64,000 nt of DNA, taken from contig QJNS01000711.1 in NCBI GenBank assembly GCA_004154925.1, forward strand, positions 27,672-91,671. Direction: 5' to 3'. The notes beneath the pieces were generated by a model. It did not search any database and had not been told where the DNA came from. It worked only from the letters and a program-made list of their open reading frames with translations. Position numbers and translations under genes: made by a program. The DNA is from Monosporascus cannonballus. Its lineage: Eukaryota; Ascomycota; Sordariomycetes; Xylariales. This document shows positions 1 through 14,366 of this stretch, piece after piece (positions within the stretch are counted from its first letter, which is position 1; each line of letters opens with the position of its first letter).

Positions 1-877
1 AATGCGGCGACATGAGAGAAGGCTGTACCTCGTACGATACCTGTGAACTCGATCTTCCCCCTGAAGGCGAAACGGATAGCTCTGCTGTCCGCGAACGGTG
101 TAAGTGGGTTCAAACTATCAGCTTCTTCCTCCCCTAATCTCTCAGCGCAAGCGAGTAATTTCCTGCTTGTTTTAGCGTACACATGATCCTTCAAGAAGAA
201 CGACACCTCTTGTTAATCAGAGAACCCTCCACGGTGAGGTTATTGACTGTTAAGATTGCAAGGACTGGGGTTCAGCTGTCTCCTTATGCCTTCTCGGCTT
301 TCGCCTAAGGCACCGGATATCTGCATGGGACGCCAGTTCACTCTGTTTGAAGCCAAAATAGTCCTGGCAGTGATATTTTCAACGTCCGGTTCAATGTGTC
401 GAGTGGTCGTTTACTAGTGAGAATACAGGATTCACCTTACGTGCTCCCGGGTCCGACAGTGTGGCTGGAGAGAATTCGCACATGATGCTGTTAACTCGAA
501 TATCGAAATGCATGGTACGGATTCACCGCCCAAAGCTAGCATGCGGAGTTACCGGGTGGCTATGTGGTAAAGGCATTTCACTCATCGGCGGATCAAACGG
601 AGCAATCCCTAGAGGTCTAGAATGCCAGGCGGAGGTGCCTTAGACACAGTTTTCTGCTTCTTAGAATAACACTCAAGATGGCGGACCAAACAATGATAGT
701 GCCAAGAGCCACAGCACACCCATTGACGCTATCAATTATGTTGTCCACCACCTTGACACTTTATATGATCGGAATTGCCCCTCTTGCCACGCGCACGGTT
801 ACCACACTTGCCCTCAACGTACTCCTGGTTGCTTCTGCTCGTCATTTTGGACAAAGTGAAAAGATTCTCCGTCGACC
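1..877. other. Left-edge region without a confident gene
   Basis: No complete gene is visible. The first ~105 bases have one open frame on the plus strand (starting at base 3) rich in Cys and acidic residues, and it runs into a GTAAGT-like donor near 107. This could be the end of an exon of a gene that begins outside the window, but I do not recognise the protein. The rest, up to the MYND gene at 878, holds only short frames without family features. Confidence 0.3.
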
Positions 878-1684
878 ATGGCCCACCAAACGAAGCTGCA
901 ATCTTTCAAGAATCGCGATTTCTTCCCTTCTTTCCGCGATTGTCCGGCTGACGAATGGGACGAACGGTTTTTCAGGGAGGATGAACCTGGGATCCATCGC
1001 AAGCAGTGGTGCCTACTTGGAGAGATCATCCAAGCCGATACCTTCCTCCGCCTGCGCATCGTAGCTAAGGATTACAAAGGAGATCAATTCGTCGTTGCCT
1101 TCTACCCCGACGACGAGGATGACATGCCCCGCATCCTGAAGGATTTCAAGGTTGGCAATACGATAGCCATCTTCTATGCTGTGATCCACGGGTTTCTCGA
1201 CCAAACTTGGGGCATCCGGGTCGAGAACACAAACTCAGTTCTGGTGAGTACTTCTCTGGCAGAGGCCGAAAACGGTGCAATGCGTAGGGTGCTTATAGTT
1301 GATATGCTGACCTATATCACTAGATCATGCCACTCAAGGTGAATGAAGTCATGGCGATGAACAAGGAAGTCATCGAGTACACACCCGCCGAGGGAGCACC
1401 GCGGAGATGTCACACTTGTGGCGAGGCCAAGGAGGGACTCGACCGATGCGGAGAATGCACGCTATTCTCCTATTGCAATAGGGTAAGTCCGTTTGCCGTC
1501 CTCACACAGAAACTCGGTCCATGTATTGTCGGCTCCCAATACTGATCGGAAAAAGGAATGCCAAGCCAAGGCCTGGAATGAAAAGGGACACAAGAGGTTC
1601 TGCAAGGCTTTGAAGAACAAAAACGTGCGGGACATGCACTTCCTTGACTACGACAACAGTTCGGACTGTATCGCCTTCTCCTAA
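878..1684 (+). CDS. MYND-type zinc-finger protein, three exons
   Basis: Predicted 217-residue protein from exons 878-1243, 1324-1482 and 1556-1684. Both introns (1244-1323 and 1483-1555) are phase 0 with GTGAGT and GTAAGT donors. The N-terminal ~120 residues form a compact beta-rich region without a recognised family name. A MYND finger follows at about residues 140-180: CHTC, then CGEC, then the YCNRECQ segment, with a final H/C pair (GHKRFC), so all the zinc ligands expected for MYND are present once exons 2 and 3 are joined. MYND fingers usually mediate protein-protein contacts. No SET domain is seen, so it is not a Smyd methyltransferase. The start is the first ATG in frame. The finger is well supported; the biological role is unknown. 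Confidence 0.8.
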
Positions 1685-2642
1685 GGCCGAGAGGGTGTTA
1701 CTAGCTGCTCTGCACAGATATGAGAACTAGTAATGTCCTGCCATAGAGTGGCGCCTCAATTCGGCACTATTAGATTCGGCGACAGACATAACTGATGTAT
1801 ATCATACTTCTGTGGTGGAGTCTCGGTGATTGTGCACTGAACGACTGAATAGCCCGAACCCCCCAACCAGTAATGGTACGTATGGGATTGGGAAAAGCTG
1901 GCGTAAATGCCGGCTCTACATGAGCCGAGGGCTTAACATCACTGGTTGGCGCGCAATAGACCGTCTCTGGCCGCAAATTGTGGCTGGGCTATTGAGAATA
2001 GGTCGAATGCCCTTGAGATTCCATACCAAGTGTGCATCATGGGGAGTTGGGAAACCGCACAAATATATTTAAACATAGTTGTGGGTAGTCGAGTTAGCCA
2101 TTTTGACGGCTGGGCTAGGTAACCAACTATTAAACCTAGTCGTACGGTTTATGTTGACAGTCGTATATGTGGGAATTGAGCAATAAGGTACTGGTCACGT
2201 CTGGTATTAACAAGGGTGAATTGCGCAACCAAGTTGTATTATATGAGTATAGGAAAGGTGATGAGCGTATATATGCTTTTCGCGACTTAAGGCGCTTAAG
2301 GGTGTTTAAGACTTGAGCTGTTTAAGTCTATTCCCGCTTAAGGGGTCAAGGCGCTAAGACCTTTGACTTCTTTGAGCCGGTTATGTGATGTTGAGTCCAT
2401 TGCGCTCGGGGTCTTCCCTCGAGAGTCCGACCGTCCCAGTATGAGCCTAGTTTGTTGGCTTATGCCATTTATTTCTTACTATTTAAATTTTTTAATGACG
2501 ATATACTGAAATAATTTTAATTAAAAGCTTTCCAAATTATTTTAATGTCGCCGAAGAGCAGGTGCAATAAAGAAGTATCATTTTCATTATGAAGTTCTTT
2601 ACGTAGCGTCCCGGGTTAGTATCTGTTTCCCTACCCCTTATT
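1685..2642. other. Intergenic, AT-rich with CTTAAG cluster
   Basis: No gene recognised. Between 2284 and 2345 there is a cluster of CTTAAG/TTTAAG words, and 2460-2560 is strongly AT-rich. It separates the 3' ends of two convergent genes. Confidence 0.5.
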
Positions 2643-3779
2643 TCACATTACTGGTCTCCCTTCCCTGCACCCCTCAGGCCCACCCGACCCATGATTCTCA
2701 ATCGTCGAACTTCCTGCTTTACGGCACTTTATGTCCTCAATTATTTTGTTATAATCCGTATACTTGATATCTAGCTTGAAACCCTTTGCCTTTAGCAATC
2801 GCGTCGTCATTACTGCTCCAATGGCCCCAGGATTATCGCGATCCATTGCCCGCTCCCAGTATTCGACATCCGGATCCCAATCTTGGACCTCCTCATCCGA
2901 CTCTTCGGTGTTCTTCCATGCTTCGATCAGCTTGTCTTTGAAGCAGCACTGCGAGAGGTCGATAATGAAGGGAGACTGTGAGCGTTTGTCTACAATGACG
3001 TTCCGTGGCTCGCAATCGTCCATGAGAATGCCACGCCTGTTGATATCATGCGCAGCATCGACGGCGGATTGCACGATGCCAGGCCATATCTTGTGGTCTG
3101 AAGGACTTAACGGCGAGGTGGCCAGGTCCCATAGACTATAGCCTGGAATAAGTCCCAGGAGAATGCCTTTGACCTCCAAGTAACGCGCCAATTGTGGCTG
3201 TTGCAGCAGGTCCTGGGGCACGTCGGGGCTCGGCAGGGCGAGGCGCACATGGGCGTACAAGCGCGGTATTGACCTGCCCTGGAGATCTTTCAGCCGCGCA
3301 TATGTCTCGGTCTCGCAGTTGAAGTAGTCATTACACTCCTGCCACAGGGCCGTCTCGTATTTTGCCCGGCCTTCCGGAGTGCCATCGAGGAGATGCCAAG
3401 CTTTCGGCATGATGAGTGCCGTCTTTTTCTCCTCCTCTAGTTCCCGCAGGAGAGGGACTATGTCTCCTCGCCGTACGAATGGCTGGAAGGCGGCTTCGTC
3501 TGCGGGTGTGTGAGGCACGTGCTTGCCCCGGATGCTCCGAAGATCTGTGCCAAAGCGACGGTCGTAGAGCTTGAGGACGGCACGGATATCGGAGCCGGAT
3601 TTGGTGTTGATGGTGACATCCATAACGGGGGACATGGTCATGTCGAATGTTTTGGAAATAACTGCCGTGACTGACTGGGGGAAGGGCAGGTTGCAGCAGC
3701 AATTCTCCAGAACTTCCAGCTCCAGCGACTTTCCTGGCTGATATGGCACAGGCGTGGCGTCGATGGACCTAAGCGGCAT
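2643..3779 (-). CDS. Fungal protein kinase-like (PKL fold) protein, single exon
   Basis: 378-residue intronless protein. The start is the ATG at 3779; a TTG three codons upstream is not a plausible eukaryotic start. The C-terminal half carries a degenerate kinase-like catalytic loop and metal-binding segment: a D-D-C-E-P-R-N-V-I-V stretch where a normal kinase has HRDxxxxN, followed ~12 residues later by I-I-D-L in the place of DFG. An AVLKLYDRRFG segment near residue 70 could supply the ATP-binding lysine. This layout matches the large family of fungal kinase-like proteins, related to aminoglycoside-phosphotransferase-type folds, whose substrates are mostly unknown. There is no signal peptide or membrane segment. 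Whether it is an active phosphotransferase cannot be decided from sequence; the classical His of HRD is absent. Confidence 0.7.
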   Translation of the reverse strand: MPLRSIDATPVPYQPGKSLELEVLENCCCNLPFPQSVTAVISKTFDMTMSPVMDVTINTKSGSDIRAVLKLYDRRFGTDLRSIRGKHVPHTPADEAAFQPFVRRGDIVPLLRELEEEKKTALIMPKAWHLLDGTPEGRAKYETALWQECNDYFNCETETYARLKDLQGRSIPRLYAHVRLALPSPDVPQDLLQQPQLARYLEVKGILLGLIPGYSLWDLATSPLSPSDHKIWPGIVQSAVDAAHDINRRGILMDDCEPRNVIVDKRSQSPFIIDLSQCCFKDKLIEAWKNTEESDEEVQDWDPDVEYWERAMDRDNPGAIGAVMTTRLLKAKGFKLDIKYTDYNKIIEDIKCRKAGSSTIENHGSGGPEGCREGRPVM

Positions 3780-4907
3780 GTTGGCCAACGAGGGTAACGC
3801 ATTGGTAACCTGTTTGCCTTGGCTTCACCAACATGTCTAAGTTGGACAAGGCGTATAAGTCCGAGGATCAAGAGTTGCCGACGACGCTGATGATATGCCG
3901 TAATGCTGGGAGGCCAGGATGGTAGCGCTGTGCGTCAAGATAGCTGCTCGCAAGTTCGTGGATCGGTAGCTACTGTATAACAACATTGGGAGCCGAAAAG
4001 ATGTTGTATTTCGTTGGTGTATAGGAGCCCCAACGACTTGGGAGGAATTCCATATATGTCAAGGCTCTGACCACTGTCCAACTCTATTTTTGCCAAAGGG
4101 CTTGGTTAAAAATGAAACTTCTGATTAGCGGATAAGGAACTGGGTGAAGTTGCTGACTCAGCAATTCACATTCCACGCGCCACTACTCGTCACCTTACCT
4201 TGTTGGCTACGAAGAAGGGCCAACATTCCTATATTTTGGACATCATGAGCGTCGAGTCCCGGCCCAAGGCCTATGAGACCTGCGCAGCGGCTAATCACTG
4301 GCAGGGGTCAACGATGAGAACCATTCGATGATAATGGGCCTCTTCATTACCCAGCTACAGTCGCAAAGGACATGGAGAGCAGGCCGGCCCGGACATCAAA
4401 TGATCAAACGCTCGGGGGCCGAAGAAAGCGGCCAAAACAGAGAGACATGTTCCATCCACAGAACGTCAAGTGGGCTGAGTGCCTTGATGGTTCAGTATGC
4501 AGATCACGCTCCCTCTTGATCCTGAGCTATGAAGGCGAGGCTTCACGTTGTTTTAACTTCTCGACTCGATGGGTATGGGTTAAGCGCGCGTTTGAAGGTT
4601 AGCTCGACCTCGACGGCCGGCCCTCTATCTCCAACAAACGGGTTGTCTGATTGCTACGCCGCAAAGAATGGGTATAAAACGATCAGTCTTATGCAGCCCT
4701 CGGTCAACGTCCATGAGAGCAGTGAGCAAAGTGTCTCACCAACCCGGAAAAATCAAATCACTACTCAATACTACTCCGTTGAACTTCATATATTCTCTTC
4801 CTAGCGCTGCCAGGATACTGTCAACTCGACAATTCCTCCAGCCCGGCGTCCGGAGTCGGTCAAGCTCTCCAAGAAAGACAGGGAAGACCTCCTAGTCTAT
4901 CTGGAGA
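3780..4907. other. Intergenic, no gene recognised
   Basis: Short overlapping frames only, none with family features. At 4820-4980 one plus-strand frame reads coherently (SKKDREDLLVYLENANGNH) just ahead of the next gene, so the true N-terminus of that gene may lie in here, broken by frame changes. Confidence 0.4.
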
Positions 4908-5417
4908 ATGCCAATGGCAACCATATCAGTGCTCCCTTGTGGGGCACCCGATGGACGGCCACGCGTGGCGAAACACGATCATCTTCGAAAAAACACCTTC
5001 CACATTGGAATTCGCCACGTCAACGGCAGGTACTATTCCTGCATTCTTGTTCGAACAGTGCAGTATGGCGACCTCCCTGTCGAAGGCACCATTCAAGACT
5101 GGGGCACCAGTACTCCGAGTTTGGATGAAGTTCTCGCACACTACCAGGCGCTGTTCGACGTCCAGCCTCCTTTGAGTCGACCTGGACGTGGTCCCAACAG
5201 AGACTACGACGATAACGATAATGGTAACGCCCGTGGCAGCGGATGGAAGAAGGAGGTCATGAGGGATGACTACGGCGGATACTTTTACATTGGTGTCGTG
5301 GAAAAGGGCCCCCCCTTTTCTGTTGGGCAGCAATATTGGAGCTCAAGAGCCCTATATCAGTGGATCACCCACAACAAGTGGGATCAACGCTTCCTAGCTT
5401 CCTACAAGTCAATATAA
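4908..5417 (+). CDS. Orphan protein, probably frame-disrupted at its 5' end
   Basis: Open frame of 169 residues from an ATG. I do not recognise the family. From about residue 30 the frame reads smoothly (TFHIGIRHVNGRYYSC onward), rich in Tyr/Trp, with an Asp/Asn/Gly-rich linker near residues 95-110 and a Trp-rich end. Upstream of about 5000 the more protein-like reading is in the other two frames: a frame with LWGTRW near 4940, then one with NTIIFEK near 4985. This suggests two single-base frame changes around the A-run at 4989-4994, either old mutations or sequencing errors. The next frame starts 34 bases after this stop and may once have been part of the same protein. Confidence 0.4.
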   Translation: MPMATISVLPCGAPDGRPRVAKHDHLRKNTFHIGIRHVNGRYYSCILVRTVQYGDLPVEGTIQDWGTSTPSLDEVLAHYQALFDVQPPLSRPGRGPNRDYDDNDNGNARGSGWKKEVMRDDYGGYFYIGVVEKGPPFSVGQQYWSSRALYQWITHNKWDQRFLASYKSI

Positions 5418-5450
5418 CCTCAAGAGCTGTGCAGCTGCTCCTTAGTAAGT

Positions 5451-5909
5451 GTGACAATTGGCGAAGATGACGAGTATCATGCCTGCGACTTCCGAGGCAA
5501 CAAAATTGAGACGACAGACAAGAGGACTGGATACCGGACCTCGAATCCTCGTGGCATAGTCCTGGTCTTTGTCAACTCTCAGAAACAGACGTATTATTAC
5601 TACCACGGAAGAGCACAGCTCTGCTCGTTGAACAAAGATCCTAAGTCCGGGACTTATTATGTCGTCGATGACAAAGGCAGGGAGCGGGATGCTCAGTACG
5701 TGGGGAAGATGCCTCGGCGGATCGGCAGCAGACAGTCTGCGTCTCGGAGTAGCCAGGGGCAGTCACCTGCCTACGGCTCCAGCTTGACTTGCGGCTCCAA
5801 TTCGGCTTACGGATCTTCTTTTAGGCCCTCGCAAGTCAAGTGTCTTATCGACCCCAAGTCCGGCAAAAGATACTATGTTGGCGACGACGGCAAGAGCCAT
5901 TGGGTGTAA
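5451..5909 (+). CDS. Orphan repeat-containing frame, likely 3' part of the preceding gene
   Basis: Open for 152 codons but without an ATG near its beginning (the first codon is GTG, preceded by a CTTAG acceptor-like site), so it is more likely a 3' exon or a broken continuation of the 4908-5417 frame than a separate gene. The protein is Tyr-rich and contains a motif twice: DPKSG-x-YYV-x-DDKG near residue 63 and DPKSG-x-x-YYVGDDGK at the C-terminus. A Ser/Gly/Tyr-rich linker lies between them. The repeat suggests a duplicated small beta-hairpin module. No signal peptide is visible. Function unknown. Confidence 0.35.
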   Translation: MTIGEDDEYHACDFRGNKIETTDKRTGYRTSNPRGIVLVFVNSQKQTYYYYHGRAQLCSLNKDPKSGTYYVVDDKGRERDAQYVGKMPRRIGSRQSASRSSQGQSPAYGSSLTCGSNSAYGSSFRPSQVKCLIDPKSGKRYYVGDDGKSHWV

Positions 5910-6270
5910 AGAGGTCCTAGTATTCTTTGGCCGAGTAATAGTGTTTATTAACCTTTCGTAATCACAAATAAGTAATGTTAAATTAAAGCCGTGTCCAAAG
6001 AATTCGCTTTGTTAATTTCTAAAGGCGCATATTAAAACGTGGAAAACGGAACGGAAAATATATAATTTGCTATGTAGCCTTATTTTTAAAGTTTTGTTGT
6101 TTTTATAAAGGGTCTTCTCAAACGGTTGAGTTAACACAACAAACCCGTCAGGTTACTCTTCGATCGAAAACTCTAGCAACGGCTGCGCTACAGGCGCAGC
6201 TACAACTTCAAAAATAGGGCCTGATCTTGGTAAGGTAAAAGTCCATTCTTAAAGTCAAATAAAATGCCGG
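5910..6270. other. AT-rich spacer
   Basis: 3' region, AT-rich between 5930 and 6110. A short perfect inverted repeat (CTGCG...CGCAG) lies near 6182-6200. No gene seen. Confidence 0.4.
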
Positions 6271-6792
6271 TTAATAGTTCCCCAAGTTCCCCAGGTAGTG
6301 AGTCTGCCACTGGCGCTGCAAGAGATACAATATTCCGACACATAAGTCACAAGTCTCACTTACCTCCCAGCGCGCGAGGTCAGCGACGCGGTTCCATTTC
6401 TTCTTACGCTCGTCACTGACCAGGAATTGGACCACCCGCCAGACGAATTCCACGCCACGCGAATCGGCACGGTCAGGGAAGTCATATATGAGCCCTTCGA
6501 AATATTCCCTGTAGTCGCCGTGGCGCCGAGAGAGGGGAAAGAGGCTACGGTCACATTGTAGGCAGGGCGGAGGTGCTCTCGGGTAAGCACGTAGGTAGCC
6601 ACCACAGTATACGCCAAAGGCAGCCTGGATATTATCGCTTCCCAGGAGTTCTTTCGCCTTCCGTTTACTGTCTAGCCGGAGAGATCTGCTGATATACTTT
6701 AGCGTGGCCGCTTTGAAGACGCGAGGGTCTGTTGGTAGGGTTAAGAAACCCGGGGCAGGAAGCATGGTCGTCATTACTGTCACCGAAGTCAA
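6271..6792 (-). CDS. Hypothetical protein with two CxxC motifs
   Basis: Minus-strand frame of up to 173 residues. I do not recognise it. It has a CLQC motif near residue 78 and a CDLC motif near residue 150, a spacing that could bind one zinc ion, and a basic stretch (SKRKAKE, DERKKKWN). An upstream frame between 6880 and 6665 with an acidic MSVDSGIDQEFDFGDSNDD start could be a first exon joined by an unrecognised splice. Composition is gene-like but support is weak. Confidence 0.3.
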   Translation of the reverse strand: MTSVTVMTTMLPAPGFLTLPTDPRVFKAATLKYISRSLRLDSKRKAKELLGSDNIQAAFGVYCGGYLRAYPRAPPPCLQCDRSLFPLSRRHGDYREYFEGLIYDFPDRADSRGVEFVWRVVQFLVSDERKKKWNRVADLARWEVSETCDLCVGILYLLQRQWQTHYLGNLGNY

Positions 6793-6880
6793 ACTCCTGG
6801 TCGATTCCGGAATCTACCGACATCGATTCTAGTTGTGCGGTAATGTTGAATAAAGGTGAAATTTCCTTCTGTGGAAACAC

Positions 6881-11049
<4,169 letters not shown>

Positions 11050-11406
11050 AGAAGTTTCGGTTTACGACATGCTTTAAAAATGGGGTTCCCGGTGCCATGG
11101 TTTGCTTTTGGGTTTTGTATGTATATACCTGAGCGCTCTATATTTTTAGAGAGCGTTAGAACTGTTTATATAAACAGCAGCGAATATCCTGGCATCCGCA
11201 GCCTCCGGATATGGGTCACGACTCACCTTCGGCTGCCAAAGTCACCAGACCTACGTCCCGGGGATCATAGACCCGAGAGCCCAGCGGTCTATAAACAGAG
11301 CCTTAAGACGCATTAAATGTCTTATGTTACTGTGTTGTAGAACAGACTATCACCTCGTGAATCCAAAGACCCCAACTATAATCTGAATGTTCTTAATGCG
11401 ACATGT

Positions 11407-11432
11407 AAGGAAATTCCATAAGGAAATTCCAT
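11407..11432. repeat. 13-bp tandem direct repeat, two copies
   Basis: AAGGAAATTCCAT occurs twice head to tail with no mismatch. Each copy contains the palindrome GGAAATTCC. Possibly a protein-binding site pair, or a slippage product. Confidence 0.7.
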
Positions 11433-11820
11433 AAGTCGAATTGGGGACTGTGACTGTCTGCAGCCAGTACGTTATGTTCTGTAACCACCGTTCTTGGACG
11501 GGCTAGACACGCTCCTATTGGTCCCAGCATAGCATACCCGTTCAGCGGCTCAACAGGAAAGGCTATAAGTTCAGAAATGTCTGCGTCACTATATAATAAC
11601 GCGCTTCCTCGCTAGGGAGCAAATTGCCTTTGTCATACGTAGCTGCATACATACCCTGCCCCTTAACCCCGGTCCCCTTTGGCCTCCATTCCCCCTTATA
11701 TCCCCTTTCAACGCAATTACTCAAGCCCTCATTCGAGCCTACAAACCACGCACTCGTGAAAGTAGGATCCAAAAAGAAGAGGGAAAAGTTCGCGTACCCA
11801 CATTTCCCAGACAACAAACA

Positions 11821-11843
11821 GAGAGAGAGAAAGAGAGAGAAAG
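11821..11843. repeat. GA microsatellite
   Basis: Alternating GA run with AAA interruptions directly ahead of a CA-rich leader. Confidence 0.8.
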
Positions 11844-11904
11844 CTTACAGGTCACGCACACAGACACACTCCCACAACCCACAGCAACAACAAAGATATC
11901 AGTC

Positions 11905-12120
11905 ATGCCGTCCCAACGCAACGCAAACGCCACCGCCGCCGCCCGCTCCGAGGACAGGACCGACCGAACCCGCCGCCCGCGATGGGCGCGCCTCCTGCGC
12001 CTCGCGCTCCTCTGCGTCTTCTGCGGACCGGACGTCGTGCGCGGCGACCAGCACACGGGGGGCCGGCCGGCGGCCAGGGAGCGCGGCGAGCGGCACTTGG
12101 CGAGGCATGGGCATCGTTAA
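11905..12120 (+). CDS. Possible small membrane or secreted protein (71 residues)
   Basis: Short frame starting from an ATG that follows a GA/CA-rich sequence typical of fungal 5' leaders. The protein has a strongly basic N-terminal third, a hydrophobic stretch (RLLRLALLCVFCGPDVV, about residues 29-46) that could be a membrane anchor or uncleaved signal, then a basic tail. I do not recognise a family. The region is GC-rich, so a chance frame cannot be ruled out, and several other frames overlap it. Confidence 0.3.
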   Translation: MPSQRNANATAAARSEDRTDRTRRPRWARLLRLALLCVFCGPDVVRGDQHTGGRPAARERGERHLARHGHR

Positions 12121-12903
12121 GTTCCTCTTGTTTCGCCTCCCCCTCCCTCGGCTTTTGATTTCCGTAATGCGAGAGTACGGAGTACGTCCCGGTTGGCTGG
12201 GAACGGTTTTGGTTGGTACGGTGGCCTGGCTGCCTGGCTGGGTATGGATACTTTCTGGGACACCGATGGGGTCTGGTGAGTGAAGTCGTGGCGCTTGTTT
12301 TGCCGGTTTGTTTACTTGTTTATATGGGTTTGTTTCCTGTTTCCTGCTTTTCTTTTCTTTTCTTGGGTCTGTTTTGCCTTCCTTTTTCACCCCTCCGAGA
12401 GGAGAAAGGAAAGGAAAGGAGGGGATGAAAAGGGGTCCAGGGTAGATGTTGAAAGACAAGTATATGGTCAGTTACGATCTTTCGTATTGGTCAGGAGGTA
12501 AGTAACGTATGGAACATGGTTCCCGGCTTGTATTCGGTTATGGCGATTTTGTTCCGCTAGTTGGCAAGTCGGCGTTTGAGTACGTATTTAAGTATTCTGT
12601 TTCGTGTTTTCAATAAGAACCAACCCAAAACCTATTTTACTTCTCTGATCTTCCCTTCTCGTGGCCAGCATCTCTAATAGGAATTCTTCTCCAGGCTGCT
12701 CTGCGTACTCCTAGTTCATGTCGGGTCATTGTCTATACGCCAGAAATCCGGGCAATGTCAGCTCGTTTTGAAGGTCTTTCTTCAAACGCAGGTGGTCTTT
12801 TGTCTACGGTATCTATGAACCATGATCATGATCTCCCACAATTGCCCCTTTTCTCTTACCAATGGACAAGACGCATAGCTAGACGCCATATTATACATAA
12901 AAC
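12121..12903. other. Intergenic, pyrimidine-rich
   Basis: CT-rich tracts at 12,340-12,380 and a purine run near 12,400-12,420. No gene recognised. It separates the small plus-strand frame from the 3' end of the ASADH gene. Confidence 0.4.
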
Positions 12904-14246
12904 TTAAATGTACCCCTTCAAAACAGCCGCTTCCGCATTTAAGATGGATGAGCCAGCAGCTCCGATAACAGCTGTTCCTCGTTAGTGACTCATTTCAATA
13001 CCCTTGCCTTACAATAGCATGTTCGACTTACTGTTGTGGCTCAACGCGACGAACTTGATATCAAAGATACCGCTCTCGTCCTCTCTGACACGGCCCACGC
13101 TGACCGTGTAACCCCTGCTCAACTCCCGGTCCAATCTGGGCTGGGGGCGGTCGGGCTCGTCGAAGACCTTGATGCTCGGCTGCGGCGCGCTGGGGCAGCC
13201 GAGCCTCTCCGCCTCGCTGGCGTAGTCCCGCATCGCGGCCTTGACGTCCTCGGCGCTCGGCGGCGGGCGGTTCTTGAAGCGCAGGGAGACGCAGGCCGTG
13301 TGGCCGTCGAGGACGGGGACGCGGTTGCAGGCGGCGCTGACGCGCAGGCCCTGCTGCTCGACGAAGGCGGTGCCGTCGGCGTTCACCGCGCCGAGGATCT
13401 TGCGGGCCTCGGTCTCGAGCTTGTCCTCCTCGCCCGAGATGAAGGGCACGATGTTGTCGAGCACGTCCATGCTGCTGACGCCCGGGTACCCGGCCCCCGA
13501 CACGGCCTGCATGGTGACGACGCTGACGGCATCGACCTCGCCGAAGCGCGCCTGCAGCGCCGCGAAGGGGATCACGAGCCCGATCACCGCGCAGTTCGAG
13601 TTGCACACCAGGAACCCGCGCTCGAGGCCGTGGTGCCGCCGCTGGTGCGGGATCAGGTCCAGGTGCGGCAGGTTCACCGTCGGCACCACCAGCGGCACCA
13701 GCGGGTCCCGGCGGTAGTTCTTGGCGTTGGAGAAGACGGCGAGGTTGGCCTTGAGGAATTCCATCTCTGTTTCGAGGGGAGTGACGTCGTTAGGAAAGCA
13801 AGCAAAATCAGGGGGGTAAGGGGTAGGGAAAGGGGGAAAGGAGAAAGAGGTTCCCGTACCGATTTCACCGGCGACGTCCGAGTCCAGCCCGCTGAAGACG
13901 ACGTCGCAGTCGGCGAACTCGCTCGCCTTGCACTCTCGCACGACAAGCTCTCCGACGGCGCCCATGGGCGCGGCCTGCTTCCAGCGCACGGCATCCTTGT
14001 ACTTCTTGCCGGCAGACCGCGACGAGGCCCCGACGGCGTGGAGAACGAAGTGCGGGTGCTGGGCCAGCAGCAGGATGAAGCGCTGGCCGACCGAGCCCGT
14101 GCAGCCTAGCACACCTGAAGCGCTCGCCGGTTTTGTTAGCTATCTATTCTTGCACCTCCGCTGGTGGTTCGATGCCGACGACGGAACCAGAGGTAGAGAG
14201 AGAGTGTGTGTTTACCGCACTTCTTGGTCGGGAATTGGGAAGACAT
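12904..14246 (-). CDS. HOM2: Aspartate-beta-semialdehyde dehydrogenase
   Basis: 362-residue enzyme that reduces aspartyl phosphate to aspartate semialdehyde, the branch point to threonine, methionine and isoleucine (yeast HOM2). Exons 14246-14216, 14114-13860, 13766-13032 and 12971-12904. The tiny first exon supplies [11 protein letters not shown], which joins [12 protein letters not shown], the NADP-binding loop. The catalytic cysteine is in the CNSNCAV segment near residue 154, and the VLDGHTACV and HN-TVIGAAGS segments complete the fold. The last exon gives the canonical ending [22 protein letters not shown]. Intron 2 (13767-13859) is 93 nt, a multiple of three and stop-free, so the frame reads through it; its sequence is unlike the enzyme family, so it is taken as an intron. 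A TGAGTCA element lies 121 bp upstream. Confidence 0.96.
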
Positions 14247-14366
14247 CGTCGCTGATAAGCCAATTGGCAAGTTAAACTGGGGGAGCTGCTTCCGGCAGGT
14301 TGACTTGATGTCTGATATGCGGGAGGAAACTCCTCGTAAGTTTCCGATGATGCTCTACTTAGCAGT

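Larger units (their letters stand above)
11050..11904. other. Intergenic with short repeats
   Basis: Holds the arg-6 3' region, a perfect 13-bp direct repeat (11407-11432) and, from 11821, a GA-rich and then CA-rich tract resembling the transcribed leader of the small gene at 11905. Confidence 0.4.

Noticed and set aside
11624..12283. 219-codon plus-strand frame and 186-codon minus-strand frame (11,899-12,459)
   Set aside because: Low-complexity Pro/Arg/Ser-rich translations over GA/CA/CT-rich leader DNA, mutually overlapping, with no family feature.
13036..14109. 357-codon plus-strand open frame
   Set aside because: It is exactly antisense to the ASADH gene. GC-rich codons with G/C at the third position leave the opposite strand free of stops; the composition (Arg/Gly/Val/His) is that of an antisense shadow.
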